Shown one piece after another: positions 52,686-60,813 of a DNA stretch of 60,813 nt; within the stretch, counting starts at the first letter, position 1; each line of letters begins with the position of its first letter. The notes under the pieces are model-generated. The model did no database searches. It saw only the letters and a program-made list of their open reading frames with translations, and was not told the DNA's origin. The position numbers and the translations under genes are program-made. Source of the DNA: Planctomycetota bacterium (lineage in GTDB: Bacteria; Planctomycetota; UBA1135; UBA2386); contig JADLHO010000105.1 of the NCBI GenBank assembly GCA_020848735.1, positions 1-60,813 on the forward strand. The letters run 5' to 3'.

Positions 52686-54272
52686 TCAGCGCACTGGGTA
52701 GCGCTCCCAACCGGGGTAGTCGTAGTGCCACCACTCCGCGTCGTAGACCGCGAAGCCCTCGTCCTCCATCGCGCGGCGCAGGCGATCGCGCAGGTCGCGC
52801 GAGGCGCCCGTGCCGCCGGGCCAATGCGGATAGGCGCGCTCGGTGAACTCGTCGTAGCCGCTGGGCATCTCGACGACGCGGCCGCTCGCGAGTTCGAAGA
52901 GCGAGAGGTCGATCGCACAGCCGCGGTTGTGGCGGGAGCCCTTCGCGGGGTCGGCGACGAAGGTGTGCTGATGCTCGGGCGTGGCGTCCCAGAACATCTT
53001 GGTCACGCGCCAGGGACGCCAGGCATCGTGCACGACGACGCCGAGCCCTTCGGCCGCGAACGCGCGGTGCACGCGCACGACCGCTTCGGCCGCCGGCCGC
53101 TGCATCCGCGCGCTCGCCTCCGTGTAGAGCGCGAAGCCCATGAAGTTGTCGTCGCCCGCGTAGCGGATGTCGTAGCGGATCGAGGGCTCGAGCTCGCGCA
53201 GCTCGACCAGGTCGAAGGGCAGGGCATCGCGCGGCGGCAGCGGCGGCTCGGCGGCGGCCGCGAGACGACGGAGCTCGTCGGGCGGATGCAGCGGCGTGAT
53301 GCGGAAGGTGCCCGCGGTCGTCGGCACGCGCTCGTAGCCGGCGAGGAGCGCGTGCGGATCGCCTCGGGCGTCGTGCTCGACGAGCTCGTCGTCGATCACG
53401 CGCAGTCGGCCATGTCGTTCGAGCAACATGCGACTGGGGTGCCGGGCGCCGGGGCGGCGGTATTCACCGAGCAGATCGGCGAGTTCCGCGGGGCAGGCCG
53501 GGATCGGCGCCGACGTGCGCACGTGGCGCACGCCCTCGAAGGTGACCGATCCGCCATCCGCGTCGATCGTCGTGCCGACGTGCAGCCGATCGCGCGCGAG
53601 GAGCGTCACGCCGTCGGCGCGGCTTCGCAGGTGCAGCCAAGCACCGTGATCGGGGACGAGCCACGCGCCACCGTCGAGCTCGACGATCTCGAGCGCGCTC
53701 GCGCCGGCCTCGTAGCGACCCAGCAGTGCCCGGAGTCGCGGGCGCGGGAGCTCGGACAGGGGCTCGACGAGCAGCGCGTCGGGGTCGCCCTCGAGCAGCG
53801 CATCGATGCGCCGGGCGACGCGTTCGAGCACCGCGTGCGCCGGCCAGCGATCGGTCGCGACCGCGATCGCGGCGCCGGGGCGCGTCAGCGGCCAGGCGCC
53901 GCAGGCGATGCCGGAATCGGCATCGCCGGGCTCGCCGAGGTGCGTCTCGCGGTCCTTCGCGCAGCTCCGTGCGAGGCGATCGAGCCGTGGCGCCGGTCCG
54001 CGGTCCTTGGCATTGGTGAGTCGGTCCGGCACGCCGTAGCGCCAGCGCGCACCGGGTCCGAGCGGCGCGCCGGCGTCGATCTCGATCACCGCCAGCCCCT
54101 CGTCCAGGTCCGCTTCGCGCGGCAACGCGATGGCGATCGCGAGCGAGCCGAGTCCCGAGTCCTCGCGCTCGGCACGCAGGGACGCGCGGATCGCGTCGAT
54201 CGGCAGGTCGTGAGCGGGGCCGGACGTCGCGCAGGAAGCGAGGAGAACGAGCAGAGCGATCGCGCCACGCAT
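52686..54272 (-). CDS. VanX-like D-Ala-D-Ala dipeptidase with large N-terminal extension
   Basis: A 528-residue predicted lipoprotein (signal ALLVLLASCAT). The C-terminal ~190 residues are a VanX/DdpX-like M15D domain: DLVELRELEPSIRYDIRYAGDDNFMG, VVHDAWRPW, GSRHNRGCAIDLSLF (SxHxxGxAxD zinc motif) and AEWWHYDY (final Glu/His). Such enzymes hydrolyse D-Ala-D-Ala in glycopeptide resistance or peptidoglycan turnover. The N-terminal ~330 residues form one or two extra domains (PHGARW-like beta region, DGGAWLVPDHGAWLHL, LLGEYRRPG) resembling the C-terminal lipocalin-like part of beta-lactamase-type hydrolases, but this is uncertain. ATG 54272 was chosen because the signal peptide starts there. Confidence 0.82.
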   Translation of the reverse strand: MRGAIALLVLLASCATSGPAHDLPIDAIRASLRAEREDSGLGSLAIAIALPREADLDEGLAVIEIDAGAPLGPGARWRYGVPDRLTNAKDRGPAPRLDRLARSCAKDRETHLGEPGDADSGIACGAWPLTRPGAAIAVATDRWPAHAVLERVARRIDALLEGDPDALLVEPLSELPRPRLRALLGRYEAGASALEIVELDGGAWLVPDHGAWLHLRSRADGVTLLARDRLHVGTTIDADGGSVTFEGVRHVRTSAPIPACPAELADLLGEYRRPGARHPSRMLLERHGRLRVIDDELVEHDARGDPHALLAGYERVPTTAGTFRITPLHPPDELRRLAAAAEPPLPPRDALPFDLVELRELEPSIRYDIRYAGDDNFMGFALYTEASARMQRPAAEAVVRVHRAFAAEGLGVVVHDAWRPWRVTKMFWDATPEHQHTFVADPAKGSRHNRGCAIDLSLFELASGRVVEMPSGYDEFTERAYPHWPGGTGASRDLRDRLRRAMEDEGFAVYDAEWWHYDYPGWERYPVR

Positions 54273-54357
54273 GGCGCGCGACGATAGCGCGCTTCGCGCC
54301 GCTTCGACTTCGCGGGATTCGTCCGTCCCTGGCGCGGCAGTAGCATCCGCCGCCGAC

Positions 54358-55434
54358 ATGAGCGTGCGTGACGCGAGCTCCGCGGGATCCGATCCGCAGG
54401 CGACGATGACCGCCGCAGTCGTGCGCGAGCACGGCGGCGTCGAGGTCATCCGCTTCGAGACGCGGCCCGTGCCCGTCGCCGGACCGGGCCAGGTCCGCGT
54501 CCGCGTCCGCGCCGTGGGCCTGAACCATCTCGACACCTGGGTCCGCCGCGGGGTGCCGGGCCACGTCTTCCCGCTGCCGCTCGTGCTCGGTTCCGACGGC
54601 GCCGGCGTCGTCGATGCGGTCGGTGAGGGCGTGCAGAACTGCCGGCCGGGCGACGAGGTGGTGATCTTCCCGGGCACCTCGTGCGGCGTGTGCGCGGCGT
54701 GTGTCGCCGGCACCGACCAGCTCTGCCGTGAATACCGCATCCTCGGCGAGGCGCGCGATGGCACCTGTGCGGGGTACGTCGTCGTGCCGGCGGCGAACGT
54801 CGCGCCGAAGCCCGCGCGGCTCTCCTTCGCGGAGGCCGGGGCCTTCGCGCTCGTCTTCCTCACCGCCTGGTCGATGCTCGTCGACAAGGCCGGCCTGCGC
54901 GCGGGCGAGACGGTGCTCGTCCACGCCGGCGGTTCGGGAGTGGGCGGCGCGGCGATCCAGATCGCGCGCCTGCTCGGCGCGACGGTGATCGCCACCGCCG
55001 GCACGCCGGAGAAGTGCGCGCAGAGCAAGGCGCTCGGCGCCGACGAGGCGATCGAATACCGCACGACCGACTTCGCCGACGCGGTGCGCAAGCTCACCGG
55101 CAAGCGCGGGGTCGACGTGGTCGTGGAACACGTGGGAGCGGCGACCTTCGACCGCAGCGTGCGCAGCCTCGCCCGCGGCGGTCGTCTCGTGACCTGCGGC
55201 GCGACGACCGGTGGCAAGGTCGAGCTCTCCCTGCATCAGGTCTTCTTCAAGAACCTCGCGATCCTCGGCAGCACGATGGGCAGCAAGGGTCAGCTCTGGA
55301 CGATCCTGCGCCTGGTCGAGGCGGGGCGGCTGCGCCCCGTCGTCGCGAAGACGCTGCCGCTCGACGGGCTCCGCGACGCGCATCGTGAACTCGAGGCGCG
55401 GACCTGGTTCGGCAAGCTCGTGATCGAGCTCTGA
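54358..55434 (+). CDS. Zinc-binding alcohol dehydrogenase (MDR superfamily)
   Basis: A 358-residue cytosolic MDR oxidoreductase. It shows VVREHGGVEVIRFETRPVP, VGLNHLDTWVRRG (catalytic-region pattern), LPLVLGSDGAGVV, the structural-zinc lobe CGVCAACVAGTDQLC, then the NAD(P) fold AGETVLVHAGGSGVGGAAIQIARLLGA and the C-terminal ILGSTMGSKGQLWTIL. The catalytic-zinc Cys is replaced in the N-terminal block (LNHLD), as in the quinone-reductase-like branch. It lies just upstream of two beta-oxidation-type genes. Start ATG 54358; ATG 54406 is equally possible. Confidence 0.88.
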   Translation: MSVRDASSAGSDPQATMTAAVVREHGGVEVIRFETRPVPVAGPGQVRVRVRAVGLNHLDTWVRRGVPGHVFPLPLVLGSDGAGVVDAVGEGVQNCRPGDEVVIFPGTSCGVCAACVAGTDQLCREYRILGEARDGTCAGYVVVPAANVAPKPARLSFAEAGAFALVFLTAWSMLVDKAGLRAGETVLVHAGGSGVGGAAIQIARLLGATVIATAGTPEKCAQSKALGADEAIEYRTTDFADAVRKLTGKRGVDVVVEHVGAATFDRSVRSLARGGRLVTCGATTGGKVELSLHQVFFKNLAILGSTMGSKGQLWTILRLVEAGRLRPVVAKTLPLDGLRDAHRELEARTWFGKLVIEL

Positions 55435-55460
55435 GCGAGCCGCGAGGAACCGATACCGCC

Positions 55461-56228
55461 ATGGACGACAAACGCACGCTGCTCGAGATCGCCGACAAGG
55501 TCGCGATCGTCACGCTCAATGCGCCCGAACGGCGCAACGCGATCGACCGCGCGATGGTCGATGCGCTGCACGCGGACCTCTCGCGCCTCGAGACCGTGCC
55601 CGATCTGGCGGCGGTCGTGATCACCGGTGCGGGTGACAAGGCGTTCGCCGCCGGTGCGGACATCGCCCAGCTCAAGGAGCGGACCGCGCGCGACGCGGCC
55701 GCCGCGATCAACTCGACGTTGTTCAAGCGCGTCGAGGAGTTCCCCCTGCCCGTGATCGCCGCCGTGCGCGGCTTCTGTCTCGGCGGCGGCTGCGAGCTCG
55801 CGATCGCGTGCGATCTCCGCATCGCGGGCCACTCGGCGAAGTTCGGCCAGCCCGAGGTGACCCTCGGCATCATCCCCGCGGCCGGTGGCACCTACCGCCT
55901 GCCCCGCCTGATCGGCCTCGGTCGCGCGCGCGAGCTCGTCTACACCGGTCGCATCCTCGATGCCACGGAGGCCGAGCGCATCGGCCTCGTGAACCGCGTG
56001 GTCGCGGATGCGGAGGTGCTCGATGCCGCGGTCGCCCTCGCGCGGGAGATCGCGCACAACGGCGCGCTCGCGGTGCGTGCCGCCAAGGCGGCGATGAATG
56101 CGCTCGCGCGGCCCAACGAGGCGCTGGCGTTGACCCTCGAGAGTTCCCTCCAGGCCGTCCTGTTCGACAGCGCGGACAAGCACGCGCGGATGCAGGCCTT
56201 CCTCGACAAGAAGCAGAAGAAGAGCTGA
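55461..56228 (+). CDS. Enoyl-CoA hydratase/isomerase (crotonase family)
   Basis: A 255-residue crotonase-fold enzyme that hydrates enoyl-CoA to 3-hydroxyacyl-CoA. Motifs: VAIVTLNAPERRNAID (start of the fold), AFAAGADIAQLKE (CoA-binding), AAVRGFCLGGGCELAIACDLRIA (oxyanion hole, then first catalytic Glu region) and FGQPEVTLGIIPAAGGTYRLPRLIG (second catalytic Glu). The length is normal. GAGG precedes the ATG. It is immediately followed (3 bp) by the dehydrogenase gene. Confidence 0.93.
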   Translation: MDDKRTLLEIADKVAIVTLNAPERRNAIDRAMVDALHADLSRLETVPDLAAVVITGAGDKAFAAGADIAQLKERTARDAAAAINSTLFKRVEEFPLPVIAAVRGFCLGGGCELAIACDLRIAGHSAKFGQPEVTLGIIPAAGGTYRLPRLIGLGRARELVYTGRILDATEAERIGLVNRVVADAEVLDAAVALAREIAHNGALAVRAAKAAMNALARPNEALALTLESSLQAVLFDSADKHARMQAFLDKKQKKS

Positions 56229-56231
56229 GCC

Positions 56232-57113
56232 ATGAGCGAGCGTGCGAAGAGCGAGACGAACCAGTTCGGAACGGTGGCCGTGCTCGGGGCGGGCACGATG
56301 GGCGCGGGCATCGCGCAGGTCTGCGCGCAGGCCGGGTCGCGCGTGATCCTCTACGACGTCGAGGATCGCTACCTCGAGCGCGGGATGCAGACCATCCACG
56401 ATTCGCTCGACAAGGGTGTCGAGAAGGGCAAGCTCACCGCCCCGCAACGCGCGGCGACCCTCGAGCGCATCGACGACGACCTCGACCTCGCGCGCGCCGT
56501 CGCCGAAGCCGAGCTCGTGATCGAGGCGGTGCCCGAGAAGCTCGAACTCAAGCGCGAGGTCTTCGCCCAGGTCGCCCAGGCCTCGCGACCGGGCACGGTG
56601 CTCGCCACGAACACCTCGTCGCTCGCCCTCGCGAGGATCTTCGCGGGCATCGCCGACCCGGGCCGCTGCATCGGCATGCACTTCTTCAACCCCGTGCCGA
56701 TCATGGCGCTGCTCGAGATCGTGCGGCCGGCAGGTTGCTCCGACGCGACGCTCGAGCGCGTGCGCGCCTACGCGGGCACGATCGGCAAGGAACCGATCGT
56801 CGTGAAGGACAGCCCCGGCTTCGCCACCTCGCGGCTCGGCGTCTGCATCGGCCTCGAGGCGATCCGCATGGTCGAGGCCGGCGTCGCGTCGGCCCAGGAC
56901 ATCGACAAGGCGATGGAGCTCGGCTACCGCCACCCGATGGGGCCGCTGCGCCTCACCGACCTCGTCGGCCTCGACGTCCGCCTCTCGATCGCCGAGTACC
57001 TGCGCCAGGAGCTCGACAGCCCGGTCTTCGAGGCGCCGAAGCTCATGCGCGAGATGGTCGCGCGCGGCCAGCTCGGCAAGAAGAGCGGCAAGGGCTTCTA
57101 CGATTGGAGCTGA
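56232..57113 (+). CDS. 3-hydroxybutyryl-CoA/3-hydroxyacyl-CoA dehydrogenase
   Basis: A 293-residue NAD-dependent dehydrogenase that oxidises 3-hydroxyacyl-CoA. The NAD site is TVAVLGAGTMGAGIAQVCAQAG. Later blocks are AELVIEAVPEKLELKREVF, LATNTSSLALARI, GMHFFNPVPIMALLEIV (catalytic His in HFFNP) and KDSPGFATSRLG. The C-terminal domain has MELGYRHPMGPLRLTDLVGLD and ends GKKSGKGFYDW. Size and motifs match the single-function short-chain enzyme. It follows the enoyl-CoA hydratase by 3 bp, so the pair forms a beta-oxidation or butanoate module. Confidence 0.93.
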   Translation: MSERAKSETNQFGTVAVLGAGTMGAGIAQVCAQAGSRVILYDVEDRYLERGMQTIHDSLDKGVEKGKLTAPQRAATLERIDDDLDLARAVAEAELVIEAVPEKLELKREVFAQVAQASRPGTVLATNTSSLALARIFAGIADPGRCIGMHFFNPVPIMALLEIVRPAGCSDATLERVRAYAGTIGKEPIVVKDSPGFATSRLGVCIGLEAIRMVEAGVASAQDIDKAMELGYRHPMGPLRLTDLVGLDVRLSIAEYLRQELDSPVFEAPKLMREMVARGQLGKKSGKGFYDWS

Positions 57114-57119
57114 AGCTGC

Positions 57120-59720
57120 TCAGCGCGACAGCTGCTCGAAGGCGCGCGCGAGGGCTTCGGGGTCGGGGCTGATCGTCACGACGGAGTCCGTCGCGAGGCC
57201 CTTGGTGTCGACGACGAGCGGAGTGGGATTCTCGACGGCGGCCATCTTCGTGCCGCGCGTGACCCGGAGGATCACGCCATAGGTTCCGTCGAGGCCCGGT
57301 TGCCAGCCCTGCGCCGCGGCTCCCTCGCGGAACGCAACGCCAGCGCCACCCCAGCCGAACTCGAGGAGCCAGTTCCCGTCGCCGCTGCGGGAGCGGTACC
57401 GAGCGCCGCCCTCGAGCGCGCCCTCGGGCGGGACGAAGTTCACCCAGACCGCCAGGCCCGAGGGGATCTCCGCGGCGAGGCGGACGCGCAGGCGCGGTGC
57501 CCGCGAGAGACTCACATGCAGGTCGCGCGCCACGCCGGGCAGATCCTGCAGGCGATGACCCAGGGCGGCGATGCGCAGGTCGACCGGCCGGGCGACCGCG
57601 AGCACGGCGACGCCGTTCTGCGCGAGATGGCCGTACCAGCCCTGCTCGCTCTCGGGCACGCGTCGCAGCACGAGCAGCTTCGGCGCGCCCACCGCTTCGC
57701 CGCGATCGTCGCGGATGCGCAGCTCCACGCGGCTCAGGGCCCCGCGTAGATCGATCTCGCGCAGACGCTCGTCGGCCGTGGCTTCGCCGGCGCGGATCTC
57801 GAGGCCCGTGAGCTCGCGGAACGGTCGCTCGCCGGGCACCGCGGCGATCGCGAGCGTGTAGCGGCCTTCCCGGACTCCCGACCAACGCAGCACGGCGGGC
57901 CCGCTGCGGCTCGCGGGGGCCGGGACCACGACGAGGCGATCGTCGGGCGCGCCGGTCGGTGCCTCGCGGCGGAGGCTGAACTCGAACTCCTCCCAGGGCA
58001 GCTCGGGGTCCACGAGACAGCGGGTCGCCAGGGAGCCGCCGCGCGTCATCGGGATCACGCCGTGCACGACGCCCTCGGCGAAGCTCGCCTCGGCGTGCGT
58101 CACCGCCTCGCGATGCGTCGCGCGCACCGTGATCGGGCCGAAGCCGCTCGGACCGCGCACGGAACATTGCCCCTCGCCCGTGGGGTCGGAGCGCAGGATC
58201 GGGTCGTCGAAGACGGCCCGCGCACCGGGTCCGCGGAGCCTGAGCAGGGGCTCGCGCACCGGGCTGCCGTCCTGCCATTCCACGCGCAGGGCGAGCAGCT
58301 CGCGCGGCGCCGCGAGGACGATGTCGCCGAGATCATTGGGGCCGGCCAACAGCGGCCGCGTCCATTCGATGCGCGCGCACAAGGAGTCCGCGAGCGGTGT
58401 CACCCGCGTCGTGCCGACGTCGATGACCAAGGGTGAGCTCGGCGAGGAGTCCAAGAGCGGCTGTTGGAAGCGGCCGTCGTCCCCGGTCCGGATCTCCGCG
58501 ACGGTGCGTCGTGAGGGTGGACCGATCGTCAGGAGATAGGTGCCCTGGAGCGGTCGGCCGGCGTTGTCGAGCAGGCGGGCGCTCAGCGAGGTCCGGTGCT
58601 CGCGCGCGACGAGTTCCACCCGCAGGGTCTCGCCCCGCCTGGCGGGTGCGGTCGCGCTGGCCGTTGCCTTGGTCGAGGGCCAGGTCAGGGTGAACTTGGC
58701 TCCGCAAAGCACCGGGCCGATGCGGACGGTGCCGTCGGGTGCGAGCCGATGTTGGGAGCTACCGCCGCCGCCGTAACTCCAGAGGGTGATGAGGTCGCTC
58801 TCGCCCTCGCGGAGTGTCCACGGCCGGCCGTCGTGACCGAGACAGACGATGTCCAGCATCGCGTGGTCCGGCACACGCAAGAGCAGCGGCGTGTCGGGCA
58901 AGGGCTGCAACGCGACGTGCTCGGCAGGCAGCGTCCCGCCGAGGAGGACGACGCGCACCGCCGCGCCGACCGAGCCGCCCGCGACATGGCGATTGACCTG
59001 GATGTGGCGGATGCGCATCAGCCCGTCCTGGTCCGAGGGCCCGACCTTCACCGTATTCGGGATGCCCCGGCTGTCGGGCGCCAGGAACTCGCATTGCGCC
59101 CAGATGCCCGCGAGCGGCGCGCCGTCGCCGTCGACCGCGCGGAAGACCAGGGTCTCGTCCTTCGCGAGGAAGAGGCGGATCTCACCCTCGGTGGCGCCCG
59201 ACTCCAGCTCGAAGGTGTTCGCCCCGAACCACTCGCCGTCGCGCCCCGCGAGCGCAATGCGCGGATACGCATTGCCGATCGAGACGCGACCCTCACCATC
59301 GCAGAGCCAGGCACGCCCTGCTTCGGCGAGAAACGCCTCGGGATCCGCGCTCCACGGTGCGGAATGGCCGCTCGCCCAGCCCTGCGGGTCGACCGACTCG
59401 GCCGAGGACCAGACGCGTGCACCTGGAAACGGCGCGAGATTCGGTGCCCGCACGACGCGCACGTGGAACACGTACGGCGCCGCGGGCCTTGCGGGGACCG
59501 ATTCGCGCTCGACTCCCGCAGCGAGGTCCGACGCCTTTGCCGGAGCTTCGGCGCTCGTGCTCGCGCTCGGTTGCGATGCGGGTTCCGTCGCGCGCTCTGC
59601 CACCGCGGGCGCTGCGGCCTGTTCCGGCGCGGGTTCGTCCTCAGCCGCCCCCCAGAGGAAGGTGAACGCGATCGCGACGAGCGCGAGCAGGGCCACGAAG
59701 GCGAGGGCGAGGCTGCGCAT
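57120..59720 (-). CDS. Large membrane-anchored multi-beta-domain protein
   Basis: An 866-residue protein with an N-terminal signal/anchor (ALAFVALLALVAIAFTFLWG), a Pro/Ala/Ser-rich linker, and about eight beta modules with carboxypeptidase-regulatory-like patterns. Examples are FHVRVVRAPNLAPFPGARVW, LVFRAVDGDGAPLAGIWAQ, LSARLLDNAGRPLQGTYLL and GDDGRFQQPLLDSSP. Function unknown. It belongs to the same style of protein as those at 42782 and 47080, without a redox or peptidase partner. The start has a good AGGAGA site 8 bp upstream. It is convergent with the dehydrogenase gene, only 6 bp apart. Confidence 0.7.
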   Translation of the reverse strand: MRSLALAFVALLALVAIAFTFLWGAAEDEPAPEQAAAPAVAERATEPASQPSASTSAEAPAKASDLAAGVERESVPARPAAPYVFHVRVVRAPNLAPFPGARVWSSAESVDPQGWASGHSAPWSADPEAFLAEAGRAWLCDGEGRVSIGNAYPRIALAGRDGEWFGANTFELESGATEGEIRLFLAKDETLVFRAVDGDGAPLAGIWAQCEFLAPDSRGIPNTVKVGPSDQDGLMRIRHIQVNRHVAGGSVGAAVRVVLLGGTLPAEHVALQPLPDTPLLLRVPDHAMLDIVCLGHDGRPWTLREGESDLITLWSYGGGGSSQHRLAPDGTVRIGPVLCGAKFTLTWPSTKATASATAPARRGETLRVELVAREHRTSLSARLLDNAGRPLQGTYLLTIGPPSRRTVAEIRTGDDGRFQQPLLDSSPSSPLVIDVGTTRVTPLADSLCARIEWTRPLLAGPNDLGDIVLAAPRELLALRVEWQDGSPVREPLLRLRGPGARAVFDDPILRSDPTGEGQCSVRGPSGFGPITVRATHREAVTHAEASFAEGVVHGVIPMTRGGSLATRCLVDPELPWEEFEFSLRREAPTGAPDDRLVVVPAPASRSGPAVLRWSGVREGRYTLAIAAVPGERPFRELTGLEIRAGEATADERLREIDLRGALSRVELRIRDDRGEAVGAPKLLVLRRVPESEQGWYGHLAQNGVAVLAVARPVDLRIAALGHRLQDLPGVARDLHVSLSRAPRLRVRLAAEIPSGLAVWVNFVPPEGALEGGARYRSRSGDGNWLLEFGWGGAGVAFREGAAAQGWQPGLDGTYGVILRVTRGTKMAAVENPTPLVVDTKGLATDSVVTISPDPEALARAFEQLSR

Positions 59721-59840
59721 GGGGGAATCTCCTGTCGACGATCATCGTCGACGGCGCGGCGGTGGGCGAGGCTGTCGTGGGTCGGTACCTCGCGACGGGT
59801 CGGACTCAAATGCACCGAGGATTCGGATGCGCGGGCTTGA

Positions 59841-59856
59841 CTCTCTCTCTCTCTCT
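59841..59856. repeat. (CT)8 dinucleotide tract in a divergent promoter region
   Basis: Sixteen bases of perfect CT repeat lie between the divergent genes starting at 59720 (minus) and 59921 (plus), 64 bp before the latter. Such tracts can slip in replication and alter promoter spacing. This is the only dinucleotide run of this length that I noticed in the window. Confidence 0.85.
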
Positions 59857-59920
59857 ACGTTGCGTGCGACGGACGCAGGATGCACGGGGCTCCTGCCGAT
59901 CGTCTGGAGCTGTGCTACCG

Positions 59921-60670
59921 ATGCCGATCCGGATTGCGGCGAGTGCCTTGCTGCTCGGGCTGGCGGCGATGGTCGTCTGGGTCTTGAGTTCCGGCTCCCG
60001 GGACCGCGGTCCCGTCGAGACGGGCGAGGTCTTCGGTGGCGCCGCGCAGGTCGGAGGAACTGACGCCGAGCGGGAGCCCGGCCTGGGTGCCCCGTCGGCG
60101 AGGATCGAGACGGAGCGAGAGGTCCCACCGACACCGGAAGCTCCCCGCGATGCAGAACCCCAGGCGGGTGGCGCCGAGAACGCGCGCGAAGACGTCACAC
60201 CGCGCACGGCGGCCGAGATCGAGGCATTCGCACAAGGCTGCCTGGCTCCGCATCGGAACGATGCGGGTAGCAGAACCGTCAGGGTCTATGAGGAGCAGCT
60301 CGCCAAGGTTCGAGCGAGAGTCGACGGTGAGCTCGGACCGGAGGTCGAGAACGCGGTCTGGCTCTGCGCGCTCGCGAGTACGGAGCGGGCCATGGCAACG
60401 TATGACGCGATCCTGGCCGGTCTGAAGGGCGAGATCGCACTCAGCTCCAACACCGAAGCCCGGACCCTCGTCAGTGGAACCGTGACTTGGATCGCGCCTC
60501 CGATGCCGGGATTGTGGGGCGGCGCGGGAGCGACGATCGACTTCTTTTACCGATTCCGTGAGGGCGATTACCCTCCCCTTGACGAAGCGATGAAGCGCGT
60601 CGCCTCGAGGGGGCGCGAGCTCTACGAGATGATCAAGCACCGGCAGCGTCCCGTGGAGGCCGCCAAGTAG
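59921..60670 (+). CDS. Membrane-anchored protein of unknown function
   Basis: A 249-residue protein with one N-terminal transmembrane helix (IAASALLLGLAAMVVWVL), a Gly/Glu/Pro-rich linker of ~75 residues, and a helical-to-beta C-terminal part. The latter includes VYEEQLAKVRARVDGEL, NAVWLCALASTERAM and TWIAPPMPGLWGGAGATI. I do not recognise the family. A GGAG lies about 11 bp before ATG 59921; the frame is open upstream but without signal-like sequence. It is divergent from the anchored beta-domain protein. Confidence 0.6.
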   Translation: MPIRIAASALLLGLAAMVVWVLSSGSRDRGPVETGEVFGGAAQVGGTDAEREPGLGAPSARIETEREVPPTPEAPRDAEPQAGGAENAREDVTPRTAAEIEAFAQGCLAPHRNDAGSRTVRVYEEQLAKVRARVDGELGPEVENAVWLCALASTERAMATYDAILAGLKGEIALSSNTEARTLVSGTVTWIAPPMPGLWGGAGATIDFFYRFREGDYPPLDEAMKRVASRGRELYEMIKHRQRPVEAAK

Positions 60671-60697
60671 TTCGCGATCAAGCTCCTAGAAGCAGTT

Positions 60698-60813
60698 TCA
60701 CAAAGCACGCATGGTGACGAGGACGCAGGCGACGTGGACGAAGGCGCGATACATGAGCGAGTGGCGCTCGTGCCGAACGATGAGCCGGCGGAAGCCGTTG
60801 AGCCAGGCGAAGA
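60698..60813 (-). CDS. IS5-family-type transposase, C-terminal fragment cut by the window end
   Basis: The frame in from the right edge reads FAWLNGFRRLIVRHERHSLM, then YRAFVHVACVLVTMRAL and stop. This is the typical C-terminus of IS5-family (DDE_Tnp_1) transposases: FAWLN-x-FRRL-x-VRYER followed by a helix with A-x-x-x-L. The 5' part lies outside the window. The bases just past the stop (about 60681-60702) probably contain the IS inverted repeat, which I cannot confirm. Confidence 0.75.
   Translation of the reverse strand, partial: FAWLNGFRRLIVRHERHSLMYRAFVHVACVLVTMRAL

Overview
The window is a 60.8 kb stretch of high-GC bacterial DNA. No rRNA, tRNA or universally conserved marker gene was recognised, so taxonomy rests on gene content. 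That content fits a high-GC Planctomycetota-type genome: a ThuA plus DUF1080 secreted protein, a DUF4212/sodium symporter pair, a DUF1573 lipoprotein beside a MauE/DoxX protein, a DUF3299-like protein, several large membrane-anchored proteins with carboxypeptidase-regulatory-like folds, and an exopolysaccharide cluster followed by a sigma-54 activator. This assignment is an inference.

Layout. 1-3000 is an accessory edge: the 3' end of a Cys/Gly-rich protein, a membrane-anchored tail-collar protein, a CAAX (CPBP) protease and a decayed second copy behind short repeats resembling IS21-family ends. 3005-6230 holds a Dabb-domain protein, an orphan ImuB-type polymerase homologue and an SGNH hydrolase. 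6591-26348 is one long plus-strand exopolysaccharide locus whose genes mostly overlap by a few bases: WecB epimerase, a secreted protein, Wza-like exporter, Wzc-like co-polymerase/tyrosine kinase, PHP phosphatase, O-antigen ligase family protein, WecA-like initiating transferase, polysaccharide deacetylase-like protein, methyltransferase, FemAB/GNAT-like protein, three glycosyltransferases, a second polymerase/ligase and a Wzx-like flippase. A sigma-54 activator follows (26469-27842).

From 27766 to 53000 almost everything lies on the minus strand. 33194-27766 is a compact five-gene cluster: an acidic/glycine-zipper protein, an HEAGH metallopeptidase-like protein, a 583-residue unknown, a GIY-YIG-like protein and an amidohydrolase, preceded by a pair of near-identical palindromes. 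35600-33415 encodes a two-subunit sodium symporter. 37498-36014 is the ThuA/DUF1080 protein. 42739-37611 carries the DUF3299-like protein, a HEAT-like repeat protein and an oversized GlmS-like protein. 44934-42782 has a secreted protein, a ferredoxin and an anchored beta-domain protein.

The most unusual locus is 51462-45660: an ECF-like sigma factor, a secreted peptide with 12 cysteines, a LolA-like/C39-peptidase fusion, a multi-domain anchored protein, a DUF1573 lipoprotein and a MauE-thioredoxin-like fusion. It reads as a self-contained system for making, processing and oxidatively folding a Cys-rich secreted peptide. A threefold 7-bp repeat at the sigma/peptide junction sets whether the sigma frame stops, runs on or fuses to the peptide.

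52000-60813 contains a decayed IS4-family transposase, a VanX-like dipeptidase with a large N-terminal extension, a plus-strand trio (zinc alcohol dehydrogenase, enoyl-CoA hydratase, 3-hydroxyacyl-CoA dehydrogenase), two anchored unknowns in divergent orientation around a (CT)8 tract, and the 3' end of an IS5-type transposase cut by the window edge.
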